From contig JAPPKD010000096.1 of NCBI GenBank assembly GCA_028820215.1, positions 1 to 26,632 of the forward strand: DNA of 26,632 nucleotides. Reading direction: 5' to 3'. Under the pieces are notes generated by a model. It saw only the letters and a program-made list of their open reading frames with translations, was not told the origin of the DNA and did no database searches. The stretch comes from Spirochaetaceae bacterium. Lineage in GTDB: Bacteria; Spirochaetota; Spirochaetia; SZUA-6; Bin103. The first letter of the stretch is position 1. Every line of letters starts with the position of its first letter. Position numbers and translations under genes: made by a program. Positions 1 to 7,850 of this stretch are shown one piece after another.

Positions 1-91
1 CTGCAAATCGGCGGACGCGCCTACTTTTTCTCCTCTCCTACACGAATAAGCCGGGTTGAGACGAGAGTTCATCGGGCGCCTCGCCGTTGGG

Positions 92-1210
92 TCAGTCGCC
101 GATGACCGAGCGGAAGAGCCGGATCAGGTTGCCGCCCAGGATCATGCGGACTTCCTCGTCGCCGAATCCGCGGCGGCAGAGCTCGCGGGTGACGTTGACC
201 AGCTTGTCGTAGCTGTCGAGCTCCTCCGGAATGCCCAGGTAGCCGCTCGCAGGCAGGCCATGGGCGCGGCGGAAGTCGTCGCTCAAGTAGAGGTAGTCGC
301 AGCCGAGCGCGATGCGCTCCACGCCGATCGCCTCGGCTAGGTACTCGACGTGCGTAACCACGTCGGCGGCCGTCGCCGGGCGCGCCGGGTGCAGGTAGTG
401 GCTGAAGAAGTGCAGGCCGACCACGCCGCCGGTCGCAGCGACCGCCCGGAGCTGGTCGTCGTCCAGATCGCCCGCCCCAGGGATGGCCCCGCGCGGCGTA
501 CCGTGCAGGAAGGCCACCGGCCGGGAGCTCAGCTCCATGACCTGGAAGAAGGTTTTCCGGCTGCAGTGCCCGGGATCGACCAGGACGCCGAGACGGTTCA
601 TCTCGCGCACGGCTTCCCGGCCGAAGTCGGTGAGGCCCTCGCACACCGGAGGGTCGCGCCGGTCGCAGATGTCGTTGCCGCCGGCCCAGGTGAGCTGCAG
701 CACGCGCAGTCCCAGCCCGTAGGCCTCGTGCAGCAGCCCCAGGTCGCGCTCGATGGGCTTGCCGCCCTCGAAGCCCAGCAGCACCGCGGAGCGGCCCGTC
801 TCGTGGGCGCGCACGATGTCCCCCGCGCCCCGCGCCAGCAGGAGCGCGTCGGGGTGGGCGTCGACGATCGCGCGGATGCTCCGCATCTCCCGCCACGCCG
901 GTTCCGTGAAGCCGGTGTACTCGTGCAGGGAGCGCTCCCGGTCCTCGACGTCCGAAAAGACGCGGGCGTCCACGGAGGCCAGGGTCACCTTGCCGGCCAG
1001 GCCGGCGCGGTGCATGGCCAGCAGGTGCTCCTCGTGGCAGTAGTGGTCGTGCCCGACGAAGACCGGGGAGGACCGGTGCAGCTCTTCCGCCCGTGCCCCG
1101 GAATCGTCGCCTTCGGCTCCGTTTCCGGCCCGTCCCCGCCTTTCGCTCGGAGTCTGTCGAGCCGTGCCGCATGCGCGGCGCGGCCAACAGACTCCTCCCG
1201 CGTCGCTCAT
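92..1210 (-). CDS. M19 membrane-dipeptidase-like hydrolase (variant metal site)
   Basis: Predicted 372-aa zinc peptidase of the M19 renal/membrane dipeptidase family, a metal-dependent TIM barrel that cleaves dipeptides. Family landmarks are visible: GHDH at about 53-56, GFEGG with the bridging Glu at 148, VDPGHCS (His215), FLHGTPRG (His236) and GCDY (Asp305). The first motif is normally HxD and here reads HDH, so the alpha-metal site is altered. The ATG at 1210 overlaps the stop of the upstream amidohydrolase (ATGA), which supports this start. The first 45 or so residues are low-complexity and Arg/Gly-rich and do not look like a signal peptide, so the true start is not fully certain. It is the last gene of a three-gene minus-strand operon. 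Membership of the family is firm; dipeptidase activity is not, given the changed motif. Confidence 0.85.
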   Translation of the reverse strand: MSDAGGVCWPRRACGTARQTPSERRGRAGNGAEGDDSGARAEELHRSSPVFVGHDHYCHEEHLLAMHRAGLAGKVTLASVDARVFSDVEDRERSLHEYTGFTEPAWREMRSIRAIVDAHPDALLLARGAGDIVRAHETGRSAVLLGFEGGKPIERDLGLLHEAYGLGLRVLQLTWAGGNDICDRRDPPVCEGLTDFGREAVREMNRLGVLVDPGHCSRKTFFQVMELSSRPVAFLHGTPRGAIPGAGDLDDDQLRAVAATGGVVGLHFFSHYLHPARPATAADVVTHVEYLAEAIGVERIALGCDYLYLSDDFRRAHGLPASGYLGIPEELDSYDKLVNVTRELCRRGFGDEEVRMILGGNLIRLFRSVIGD

Positions 1211-2166
1211 CGCCGCGGGGTCAGTCCCGGTGGGCTGCCCTTCATGAAGGCGAGGGCGTTGCCGCCCAGGATGGCTGCCGCGGTATCGGCGCTGAACCTG
1301 CCGGGAGCCCGCACGGCGGCGATCCGTGCGGCCATGTCGGAGCCCTGCGCGAAGTGGGGCCAGTCGGTGCCGAACATGACCCGGTCCGCGCCGGCCGCCT
1401 CGACCAGCGCCTCCAGCGCCGGCGACCCCGGGTCCAGCGCTCCCAGGTCGGCGTACACGTGCGGATACTCGGCGATGAGGGCGCCCGCCTCCGCCGCGTG
1501 CTCGGGGGTGAAGGTGCGCGCGCCAGCGTGCGCCAGGGAGATGTTGATCGACGGGAAGGCCTCGAAGGTTCGGCGCAGGTGGCCGGCGTAGTCCTCCCAA
1601 TCGCGCACCCGCGGCCTCACCTCCCGGTGTCCCGGTGCGATCGCCTCCAGCGGCTCGGGCTCGTCTATTCCCAGGTACCAGAACGAGGTGTCGATGATCA
1701 CGGGAGCCTCGAACTCGGCGGCCAGGGAGATGATCTGCCGGCAGCGGGGATCGTCCGCGATCTCGCCCCAGAAGGAGGTGACCAGCTTGAGCCCGGCGGC
1801 GCCTGCCTCCAGGTTCCTGCGCGCCTGCGCCATGTGGTCCGGCACCGCCGGCCCCAGGTGGCACGGGAACCAATAGAACCGCTCCCCGCAGCGCTGCATG
1901 GCGTCGAGCGGGTAGGTGACGTTCATCGTCGCCCTGACGCTCTCCCGGGCGATTCCCTTGCGCGACAGGTCCGACGGGATGTCCTCCGGGCTCCAGCTTA
2001 TGTAGAACGCCTGGTCGATGCCGCACGCGTCCATCAGCGCGATGAAGTCCTCCGCGCTGGTCGGTTTCGGGGTGCCGTCCTCCTTCCACACGCTGTAGCG
2101 CTGCGGCCGGCCGGCCGCGTCGAACGGCTGAATGAGATGGATGTGGGCGTCGATCACGGGCGGCAT
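1207..2166 (-). CDS. Amidohydrolase_2 family metal-dependent hydrolase
   Basis: Predicted 319-aa TIM-barrel amidohydrolase of the Amidohydrolase_2 type (family of decarboxylases and lactone or amide hydrolases). Visible metal-ligand landmarks are VIDAHIH at residues 4-10, GLKL in mid-protein, NISLAHAG with a later His, and VMFGTDWPHF with the C-terminal Asp. The start at 2166 has a perfect AGGAGG nine bases upstream. An in-frame ATG at 2187, overlapping the stop of the upstream gene, is an alternative that would add seven residues. The gene overlaps the following M19 gene by four bases, so translation is probably coupled. The substrate cannot be read from the sequence. The operon suggests catabolism of a sugar-acid, lactone or amide product released by the propeller enzyme encoded first. 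Confidence 0.88.
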   Translation of the reverse strand: MPPVIDAHIHLIQPFDAAGRPQRYSVWKEDGTPKPTSAEDFIALMDACGIDQAFYISWSPEDIPSDLSRKGIARESVRATMNVTYPLDAMQRCGERFYWFPCHLGPAVPDHMAQARRNLEAGAAGLKLVTSFWGEIADDPRCRQIISLAAEFEAPVIIDTSFWYLGIDEPEPLEAIAPGHREVRPRVRDWEDYAGHLRRTFEAFPSINISLAHAGARTFTPEHAAEAGALIAEYPHVYADLGALDPGSPALEALVEAAGADRVMFGTDWPHFAQGSDMAARIAAVRAPGRFSADTAAAILGGNALAFMKGSPPGLTPRR

Positions 2167-2183
2167 GGGCGAGGTCCTCCTGG

Positions 2184-3611
2184 TCATTCGATGAGGCTGA
2201 AAGCGTACAGCTCCGCGTCGCGGAGGCGGAACTCCAGCCGCGCGACCCGGCCGCGCAGCGACGCCGGCGTGCCGGTCCAGCGCACCTCCTGGGTCACGCC
2301 GTCGCCGGACAGCGGCCGGCAGTCGCGGAAGAAGAAGCCGGGCACCGGCAGGCCGGCCTCGTCCAGCAGGCGCACGCGCAGCTCGCCGCGGACCTGCGCG
2401 TTGACCGTCAGCCGCGCGGCGTTCCAGGCGAACGGCCGCGTGCGCAGCGTCCCGGGCTGCTCCGCGTCCGCGTCGTAGGAGACGAACCCGTCGCGGCGCA
2501 GGGTCGCCACGCCGAGCTGGCGGTCGCCGTCCCAGATGCCCATCTTGTGGCCGCGTGCGTAGCCTGAGTAGTAGATCAACTCGCGGTCGCCGACCGTCAC
2601 GCACTCGCCCGCCCACGCCATGGCGTGGTCCCAGCTCCCCGGCCGGCGGTCGCGGTCCAGCAGCACGCCGTCCTGCCGGGTCCAGTGCTCGCCGTCGCGG
2701 CTGGTGCAGAGCTCCGTCCAGCCGATGCCGTGCACGGGTCCGCCCGCGTCGGCCGGCAGGTCGTCGCGCAGCACGCGCAGGAGACCCAGGTAGAGCGACC
2801 CGCGCATGACCGGCTGCATGCCGTAGAACTCCCGCATCGGCCCCTCCTCCTCGGGATCGGTGACCACGATCGGGCGAAACGGCGTCCAGCGGCGCAGGTC
2901 GGTGCTGGTGGTCTGCGCGACCAGGCGGCGGTAGCCGTCGCGGTGGAACGGCGGCCTGCCGGTGAAGCCGTCGTCGGGCCGGCCGGAGTAGCCGGCGGTG
3001 ACCAGGTAGCGCTTCCGCAGCGGGTCCCAGCAGCCGTTCAGCCGGTCCTCCATGCGGCGCGCGGTGTCCAGGTACACGGGGTTGTCGGGATCGTCGGTCC
3101 AGTGGAATCCGTCGGGCGACCAGGCGGCGGAGAAGCGGTCACCGCCGGTGTAGAGCAGCACGAAGCGCCGCTCCGGGTCGGCGGCGCCGCTCTGCGGGTG
3201 CCGGGCATGGTCGACCAGGCACATGCAGTAGGCGCCGCGGCGCACGACGTTGTTGGCGCGCGATCCGGCGATCTCGACGATGCCCAGCTCCGGGAACCGC
3301 CAGGTCAGACCGTCGTCCGACTCGGCGTAGCCGTAGCTGCGGCGCTCCGAGCCGGTGAAGCCGGCGTCGTACCACATCCGGAACGGCGCGGCGCGGTTGC
3401 CGGGATCGTGGAACACCCTGGGGAAGAACAGCACCTGCGTGTGCCGCGTGCCGGGTCCGGACTCCAGGACCGGCCGCGGCAGCCGGCGCGCCCGGTGTGC
3501 GGTGCGGCTGAGGGCGCTGGTCCGCTCGATCACGTAGTCGTCGATGAACAGGTGGGTGCCGGCGGCCAACTCGATCGGCTGGCCCGGCAGTCCACGCCGC
3601 GCGTCATCCAT
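2184..3611 (-). CDS. Putative beta-propeller glycosidase (GH43/GH32-like fold)
   Basis: Predicted 475-aa cytoplasmic protein with the features of the five-bladed beta-propeller glycosidase-like families. The N-terminal block ELAAGTHLFIDDYVIE (FIDDY) is followed by repeated blade motifs such as PFRMWYDAGF, SDDGLTW, SPDGFHWTDDPDNP, CWDPLRKRYLVTAGY, TSTDLRRWTP, SRDGEHWTRQ and LIYYSGYARGHKMG, then a C-terminal beta-rich module (from about 410) with LTVNAQV and LRVRLLDEAG. No signal peptide is visible. The ATG at 3611 is preceded by AAGGAGG with five bases spacing, which decides it over the longer ORF beginning at 3680. It is the first gene of the minus-strand operon with the amidohydrolase and M19 genes. 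The catalytic acids and substrate are not identifiable by eye, so it may be a lyase-like or inactive relative. Confidence 0.75.
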   Translation of the reverse strand: MDDARRGLPGQPIELAAGTHLFIDDYVIERTSALSRTAHRARRLPRPVLESGPGTRHTQVLFFPRVFHDPGNRAAPFRMWYDAGFTGSERRSYGYAESDDGLTWRFPELGIVEIAGSRANNVVRRGAYCMCLVDHARHPQSGAADPERRFVLLYTGGDRFSAAWSPDGFHWTDDPDNPVYLDTARRMEDRLNGCWDPLRKRYLVTAGYSGRPDDGFTGRPPFHRDGYRRLVAQTTSTDLRRWTPFRPIVVTDPEEEGPMREFYGMQPVMRGSLYLGLLRVLRDDLPADAGGPVHGIGWTELCTSRDGEHWTRQDGVLLDRDRRPGSWDHAMAWAGECVTVGDRELIYYSGYARGHKMGIWDGDRQLGVATLRRDGFVSYDADAEQPGTLRTRPFAWNAARLTVNAQVRGELRVRLLDEAGLPVPGFFFRDCRPLSGDGVTQEVRWTGTPASLRGRVARLEFRLRDAELYAFSLIE

Positions 3612-3667
3612 CAGATCCTCCTTCGAGACTGGAGCGCCCTTTCTTCGCGATTCCTTGCGCCTCAGGC

Positions 3668-3768
3668 TACCAGTATGCACTCGGCAGGCTGGTCGTGGAT
3701 TAGGACCTGAGGCAGATCTGTGTACGATCCTGGATGTGTCCAGCCGGGGCGACGCCTACAGGGAGTGA
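3668..3768 (+). pseudogene. Relic of a RelE/ParE-family toxin 3' end (stop plus frameshift)
   Basis: Immediately before the XRE gene, the plus strand can be read as the last strands of a RelE-type toxin across two frames. At 3683-3708 it reads GRLVVD, then a TAG stop where Tyr would be expected (3701-3703), then DL. After a one-base shift, from 3709, it reads EADLCTILDVSSRGDAYRE and ends in TGA at 3766-3768, five bases before the antitoxin ATG. RelE proteins typically end with a [RV]V[YI]xxD..., xVxIL-V-HRxxAYR pattern, and toxin-before-XRE is a normal gene order. No 5' half of the toxin is present. Read this as a decayed remnant; the match is short and made by eye. Confidence 0.42.
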
Positions 3769-3773
3769 GAACG

Positions 3774-4139
3774 ATGGGCGAGACGGTGACGATCCCGAAG
3801 GTCGAATACGACAGGCTGCGGGTCCTGGAAGAGGATCTCGCGGACGCACAGGCGGCCCTGGCCGTGGAGGGGCGGCTCGCCAATGGCGAGGAAGAGCTCA
3901 TCCCGGCCGATATAGTCGATCGGCTCCTCGATGGAGAGCCCCCATTGCGGGTATGGGGGGAGTTCCGCGGCCTGACCCAGTCGCAGCTTGCCCGCGCCAG
4001 CGGTGTCAACCGCGTACAGATCGTGGACATCGAGGCAGACCGCAACAGCGGCTCGGTCCGCACCCTGCAGAAGCTGGCCGATGCCCTGGAGGTCACCGTA
4101 GACGACCTCATCCCGAGAGCAGACGACGCCAACGAGTAG
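3774..4139 (+). CDS. XRE-family antitoxin-like DNA-binding protein
   Basis: 121-aa protein with an N-terminal helical segment (VEYDRLRVLEEDLADAQAA) and a C-terminal Cro/C1-type helix-turn-helix: GLTQSQLARASGVNRVQIVD followed by GSVRTLQKLADALEVTVDDL. This two-part layout is common in XRE antitoxins that pair with RelE/HigB-like toxins. The ATG at 3774 has GGGAG nine bases upstream; the longer ORF from 3720 is not needed. A possible -10 TACGAT (3723-3728), with a poor -35 TTAGGA 17 bases earlier, lies inside the toxin relic and could express the antitoxin alone. Its natural partner appears to be the degenerate toxin just upstream. It may now act only as an orphan regulator. It is divergent from the 3611-92 operon, so it could also influence that promoter. 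Confidence 0.85.
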   Translation: MGETVTIPKVEYDRLRVLEEDLADAQAALAVEGRLANGEEELIPADIVDRLLDGEPPLRVWGEFRGLTQSQLARASGVNRVQIVDIEADRNSGSVRTLQKLADALEVTVDDLIPRADDANE

Positions 4140-4146
4140 CCGCGAT

Positions 4147-4192
4147 CCTGCCCGGCGTCCCACCACATCCGAAAACGGCGCGGCGCGCAGCG
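4147..4192 (-). pseudogene. Short degenerate fragment of a propeller-glycosidase gene
   Basis: About 40 bases here resemble 3358-3404 inside the propeller-glycosidase gene: the shared pieces are CCGGCGTC, ACCACATCCG and AACGGCGCGGCGCG, separated by small insertions. On the minus strand the fragment reads AAPF, then, after a shift, MWWDAG, matching APFRMWYDAG of the intact gene. It is therefore probably a leftover of a second copy of this gene family. Nothing else of that copy is recognisable here. Confidence 0.3.
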
Positions 4193-4237
4193 CGCTCATC
4201 GGTCGGCCCCTCGTACGAGCCAGCCGCCACCGGTACA

Positions 4238-4267
4238 TTGCTTCGCCTCCTTCCGGCCGGGTAGCAT
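4238..4267 (+). promoter_or_regulatory. Candidate sigma-70-type promoter of the importer operon
   Basis: TTGCTT (4238-4243) and TAGCAT (4262-4267) are separated by 18 bases. They lie 55 bases before the first permease start, in the only non-coding stretch upstream of the transporter genes. The match to consensus is partial (3/6 and 4/6), so this is a candidate only. Confidence 0.35.
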
Positions 4268-4294
4268 GGGACCCTCGACGGACCGTCCCGAGGG
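4268..4294. promoter_or_regulatory. Nested dyad, possible operator or leader hairpin
   Basis: CCCTCG (4272-4277) is mirrored by CGAGGG (4289-4294), and GACGG-A-CCGTC (4277-4287) forms a second, inner palindrome. GGGAC (4268-4272) and GTCCC (4285-4289) offer a third pairing. The element lies directly after the candidate -10 at 4262-4267, where a repressor of the sugar importer would be expected to bind. It could equally form an mRNA hairpin. The regulator is not identified. Confidence 0.4.
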
Positions 4295-4321
4295 AGGCGG
4301 GGCGCCGGCAGGAGGCAGCAC

Positions 4322-5287
4322 ATGGCAGGCATTTCCGTGGCATCGCGCGCACGCGCGGCCAGGCTGCGGGAGTCGTCCCTGTTCCGGCGCTTCTACCGCG
4401 ACCGCTACTACCTGGCGCTGCTGCTGCCCGGCATCGCCTACTTCGTCATCTTCCAGTACATCCCGATCTACGGCCTGCAGGTCGCCTTCAAGGATTTCTC
4501 GTTCCGCGGGGGCATCCTGGGCAGCCCCTGGGCCGACCAGTTCGGCATGGCCAACTTCATCCGCTTCTTTTCGGTCTACAACGTCGGCCGGCTGATCGCG
4601 AACACCTTCCTGCTCAACCTCTACTCGCTGATCTTCGCCTTTCCCGTGCCGATCGTGCTGGCGGTCATGCTGCACGAGTCGCCGAGCGCGCCGTTCCGGC
4701 GCAGCATCCAGACGGTCACCTATCTCCCCAACTTCATCTCCATCGTCGCGATCATCGGCATCATGCGGATGATGCTCTCGCCGGGCTCGGGCAGCGTGAA
4801 TCGCCTGCTCGGGCTGGCCGGCATCGAGCCCATCTACTTCATGATCGAGCCGGGCTGGTTCCGGCCGCTGTACGTGATCTCCGGGATCTGGCAGACGGCC
4901 GGGTTCGGGGCGATCGTCTACCTGGCCGCGCTCGCCTCGATCAATCCCGAGCTGTACGAGGCGGCGATCATCGACGGCACGGGGCGCATCCAGCGGATCC
5001 GGCACGTATCCATCCCCGGCATCCTGCCGGTGGTGGCCATCCTGTTCATCTTCAACATGGGCAACATGCTGAGCAGCGGCTTCGAGAAGGTGCTGCTCAT
5101 GCAGCACGGCACCAACCTGGAGGTCTCCGACGTCATCGGCACGTTCATCTATCGCGTCGGTCTGACGACCGTCGGGAACTACGATCTGGCGACCGCCGTC
5201 GGCCTGTTCAACACCGTGATCAATTTCGCGCTGCTGGTCACGGCCAACGCGGTGGTCAGGCGCATTGCGGGAACGGGCCTGTGGTAG
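4322..5287 (+). CDS. ABC importer permease, LplB-type
   Basis: 321-aa inner-membrane permease of a carbohydrate-type binding-protein-dependent ABC importer. The start of the membrane domain, YYLALLLPGIAYFVIFQYIP, with the IPIYGLQVAFKDF block that follows, is characteristic of the LplB subfamily. About six hydrophobic segments follow, and the cytoplasmic EAA loop reads EAAIIDGTGRIQRIRHVSIP (about 215-234), the docking site for the ATPase. The ATG has AGGAGG six bases upstream. The gene overlaps the next permease by seven bases, indicating coupled translation. Both permeases and the binding protein are adjacent, but no ATP-binding subunit is encoded anywhere in the window. LplB-type systems commonly borrow a shared MsmX-like ATPase. 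The substrate is probably an oligosaccharide or glycoside, inferred from the neighbouring hydrolases. Confidence 0.93.
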   Translation: MAGISVASRARAARLRESSLFRRFYRDRYYLALLLPGIAYFVIFQYIPIYGLQVAFKDFSFRGGILGSPWADQFGMANFIRFFSVYNVGRLIANTFLLNLYSLIFAFPVPIVLAVMLHESPSAPFRRSIQTVTYLPNFISIVAIIGIMRMMLSPGSGSVNRLLGLAGIEPIYFMIEPGWFRPLYVISGIWQTAGFGAIVYLAALASINPELYEAAIIDGTGRIQRIRHVSIPGILPVVAILFIFNMGNMLSSGFEKVLLMQHGTNLEVSDVIGTFIYRVGLTTVGNYDLATAVGLFNTVINFALLVTANAVVRRIAGTGLW

Positions 5288-6180
5288 CGGGCACGGGCGT
5301 GCGGCGCCTGCAGGCGTTCGACGTGCTCAACCACCTGCTGCTGCTGCTGATCGGCGTGGCCTGTTTCTATCCGCTGGTGCATGTCCTGTCGCTGTCGCTG
5401 TCGAGCGAGCGGGCGATCGTGCAGGGCATCACCTGGTTTCCGCGCGACATCGACCTGATCTCCTACAAGTTCATGCTCACCCATAACCGCATCATCGGCG
5501 GCTACGCCAACACGATCCTGTACACGGCGACCGGCACGTTCATCAGCGTGGCGCTGACCGCGATGACCGCCTATCCGCTGTCGAGGCGCCGGCTGTTCGC
5601 GCGCGTGCCGATCACGTTCATGATGGTGTTCACCATGCTGTTCTCCGGCGGCCTGATCCCGACCTATCTGCTGGTACGGGCGCTCGGGCTCCTGGACACC
5701 ATGTGGGCGCTGGTCCTGCCGCCGGCGATCGCGGTCTGGAACCTGATCATCCTGCGCACCTTCTTCCAGAACCTGCCGGAGGAGATGGAGGAGGCGGCCC
5801 GGATCGACGGCGCGGGCGTGCTCCGCACCCTGCGGACCGTGATCATGCCCCTGTCCAAGGCGGCGCTGGCCACCATCGGCCTGTTCTACGCGATCGGCCT
5901 CTGGAACCAGTACTTCGCGCCGCTGGTCTATCTGCGCGACATCGACAAGATGCCGCTGCAGATCATCGTGCGCGACATGATCTGGGGGGACATCATGCGG
6001 CAGCGGGCCATCTCCAACAGGAACCCGTTCGCCGAAGAATTGACTGACTTCTCGGTCATGCTGCAACTCGAAAAGCTGAAGTGGACGGCGCTGTTCGTCT
6101 CCATCGTGCCGCTGCTGCTGGTCTATCCGTTCATTCAGAGATACTTCGTCAGGGGGGTGATCATCGGAGCACTGAAATAG
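5281..6180 (+). CDS. ABC importer permease, YtcP/UgpE-type
   Basis: 299-aa second permease of the importer. It begins with a GTG overlapping the stop of the first permease. The N-terminal block FDVLNHLLLLLIGVACFYPL and LSLSLSSERAIVQG are typical of YtcP-class subunits. Further membrane segments include YANTILYTATGTFISVALTA and FMMVFTMLFSGGLIPTYLLV, the latter a subfamily hallmark. The EAA loop reads EAARIDGAGVLRTLRTVIMP (about 179-198). It ends PFIQRYFVRGVIIGALK, also typical. It acts as a heterodimer with the preceding permease in the inner membrane. A GTG at 5299 is a possible alternative start, but the overlap favours 5281. Confidence 0.92.
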   Translation: MVAGTGVRRLQAFDVLNHLLLLLIGVACFYPLVHVLSLSLSSERAIVQGITWFPRDIDLISYKFMLTHNRIIGGYANTILYTATGTFISVALTAMTAYPLSRRRLFARVPITFMMVFTMLFSGGLIPTYLLVRALGLLDTMWALVLPPAIAVWNLIILRTFFQNLPEEMEEAARIDGAGVLRTLRTVIMPLSKAALATIGLFYAIGLWNQYFAPLVYLRDIDKMPLQIIVRDMIWGDIMRQRAISNRNPFAEELTDFSVMLQLEKLKWTALFVSIVPLLLVYPFIQRYFVRGVIIGALK

Positions 6181-6208
6181 ACTCGAAAAGACAGAAAGAA
6201 ACCCGGCA

Positions 6209-6221
6209 GGATCGATGATCC
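6209..6221 (+). other. Small intercistronic inverted repeat
   Basis: GGATC (6209-6213) and GATCC (6217-6221) flank a three-base loop in the 69-base gap between the second permease and the binding-protein gene. A weak mRNA hairpin here could stabilise the downstream transcript and raise binding-protein levels. The stem is only five pairs, so this is tentative. Confidence 0.22.
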
Positions 6222-6249
6222 GGTCCTGACACACTCACAAGGAGCAACG

Positions 6250-7842
6250 ATGCAAACGATAGTCAGACGACTGCTGCCGATCGCGGCGCTGCTGGCGCTG
6301 CTGGCGGCGCCGGCCGTCGCGCAGACCGTGACCTACACGATCGTCAGCGACAGCATCCAGAAGACCTTCGAGGAACCGATGTTCGTCGAGCTGGAGAAGA
6401 TCACCGGCGTGCGCCTGGAGCCGCGGCTGTTCCCGGAAGACGACATTCCCAACCACTACGCGCTGATGGCCGCCGCCGACGACCTGCCCGACCTGGCCGC
6501 CCGGTTGCCGGGCAACCTGTCGCTGCAGTTCGGCCTGGAAGGGCTGCTGATGGGGCTGCGTGATCTCGAGGAGCACCGGCCCAACTTCGTCGACACCATC
6601 GAACGGTACAAGTTCGACTTCGACACGTTCCTGGCCCGCGCCGGCACGGCGGACGGCGACTACTTCGTGTCGCCGACGCTGGGCGGCTGGTACAAGAACA
6701 TCAAGAACGCGATCATCTACCGGAGCGACATCTTCGCCGAGCACGGCATCGAAGTGCCGACGACCAGCGAGGAGCTCGCCGACGTGCTGAAGCAGCTCAA
6801 GGAGCTCTATCCGGACAGCATCCCGTACATGACGTTCCGCGACTGGTGGTGGCCGTTCTTCGTGATGTTCGGCGTGTACGACTATCCGCAGGGAGAGGAC
6901 TACTACCACCAGACCGCCTACCAGGACGCGCTGCGCTACATCGCCGACCTGTACGCGGCCGGCGCCGTCGACCAGGAGTTTCCGACCCGCCAGTACGCGG
7001 AGTGGAACAAGGCGCTCAACGAGGAAGCGACGACCTTCATGGAGGGCACGCACGGCTACTCCTTCCACGGCAACGCGCCGACGCTGCTCGGCATCAGCAG
7101 CGAGGAGAACGCGGCAGCAGCCGCCGATCCCTTCGGTCCGGCCGGCCAGGCCGTGCTGGACAAGCTCAACGCGAAGTTCGCGTTCATGAGCATTCCCACG
7201 CACGGCAGCGCCAAGCGCGTGAGTCCGCCGTCCAGCAACGTGAACCCCTTCGGCATCGGCTTCAACGCCAACATCGAGATGCCCGAGGTGGCCGCCAAGT
7301 GGCTGGATTTCTTCTATTCCGAGTACGGAGCCGCGTGGACGGGAATCTCCTCGCCCGAAGGGGTGAAGTGGGTCAACAGCAACGCCGCCGGCGGCGACGT
7401 CATGTGGCCGTCGTTCGGCGACGCGATGGTGGAGCGGCGGCCGGCGACCGCGGAGGAAATCGAAGCCTCTTACAGCACGTACGAGCGTGCGTTCCTGCTG
7501 TTCCGCAGGTTCAACCACGACTTCCCGACCCTTCCGCAGGTCATGGAGCACAGCGGCAAGACCGCGGTGCGCCGCGTGGACGTGTTCGCCATGGACGACT
7601 CCCAGAAGGAGCAGGAGGCGACCCTGGTCGCGCAGATCAATCCGGTCGTCCAGGAGTGGGAGGACAACTTCATTCTTGGCAGGCGGAACGTGGACGACGA
7701 CTGGGGCGACTACCTGGCCGCGCTTGACCGCGCCGGCCTGCAGGACTTGCTGGCGCTGCGTGCCGACACGCTGAAGCGCGCCGACAGCCACATCATCGAG
7801 CCCGTACCGGACAAGGACGGCCGCTCGACCCTGGCGCCGTAG
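6250..7842 (+). CDS. Extracellular solute-binding protein, LplA-type
   Basis: 530-aa substrate-binding component of the importer. A Sec signal peptide is clear: charged RR at 6-7, a hydrophobic run LLPIAALLALLAAPA, and a probable cleavage after AVA near residue 24. There is no lipobox cysteine, so the mature protein should be periplasmic rather than lipid-anchored. The mature domain shows family landmarks such as a LEKITGVRLE segment, LPDLAARLPGNL and GGWYKNIKNAIIYRSDIF. AAGGAG with five bases spacing precedes the ATG. It is unusual in lying after the permeases rather than before them; a small hairpin in the gap may adjust expression. It is followed by a probable terminator. The ligand is unknown, probably a sugar or glycoside. 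Confidence 0.92.
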   Translation: MQTIVRRLLPIAALLALLAAPAVAQTVTYTIVSDSIQKTFEEPMFVELEKITGVRLEPRLFPEDDIPNHYALMAAADDLPDLAARLPGNLSLQFGLEGLLMGLRDLEEHRPNFVDTIERYKFDFDTFLARAGTADGDYFVSPTLGGWYKNIKNAIIYRSDIFAEHGIEVPTTSEELADVLKQLKELYPDSIPYMTFRDWWWPFFVMFGVYDYPQGEDYYHQTAYQDALRYIADLYAAGAVDQEFPTRQYAEWNKALNEEATTFMEGTHGYSFHGNAPTLLGISSEENAAAAADPFGPAGQAVLDKLNAKFAFMSIPTHGSAKRVSPPSSNVNPFGIGFNANIEMPEVAAKWLDFFYSEYGAAWTGISSPEGVKWVNSNAAGGDVMWPSFGDAMVERRPATAEEIEASYSTYERAFLLFRRFNHDFPTLPQVMEHSGKTAVRRVDVFAMDDSQKEQEATLVAQINPVVQEWEDNFILGRRNVDDDWGDYLAALDRAGLQDLLALRADTLKRADSHIIEPVPDKDGRSTLAP

Positions 7843-7850
7843 CGCCGCAG

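Noticed and set aside
1..91. Terminator or gene end at the left edge
   Set aside because: No convincing hairpin or reading frame is visible downstream of the M19 stop.
92..2089. Single 665-aa minus-strand ORF spanning the M19 gene
   Set aside because: Its first 293 codons are the out-of-frame shadow of the amidohydrolase gene. The M19 protein begins at the ATGA overlap at 1210.
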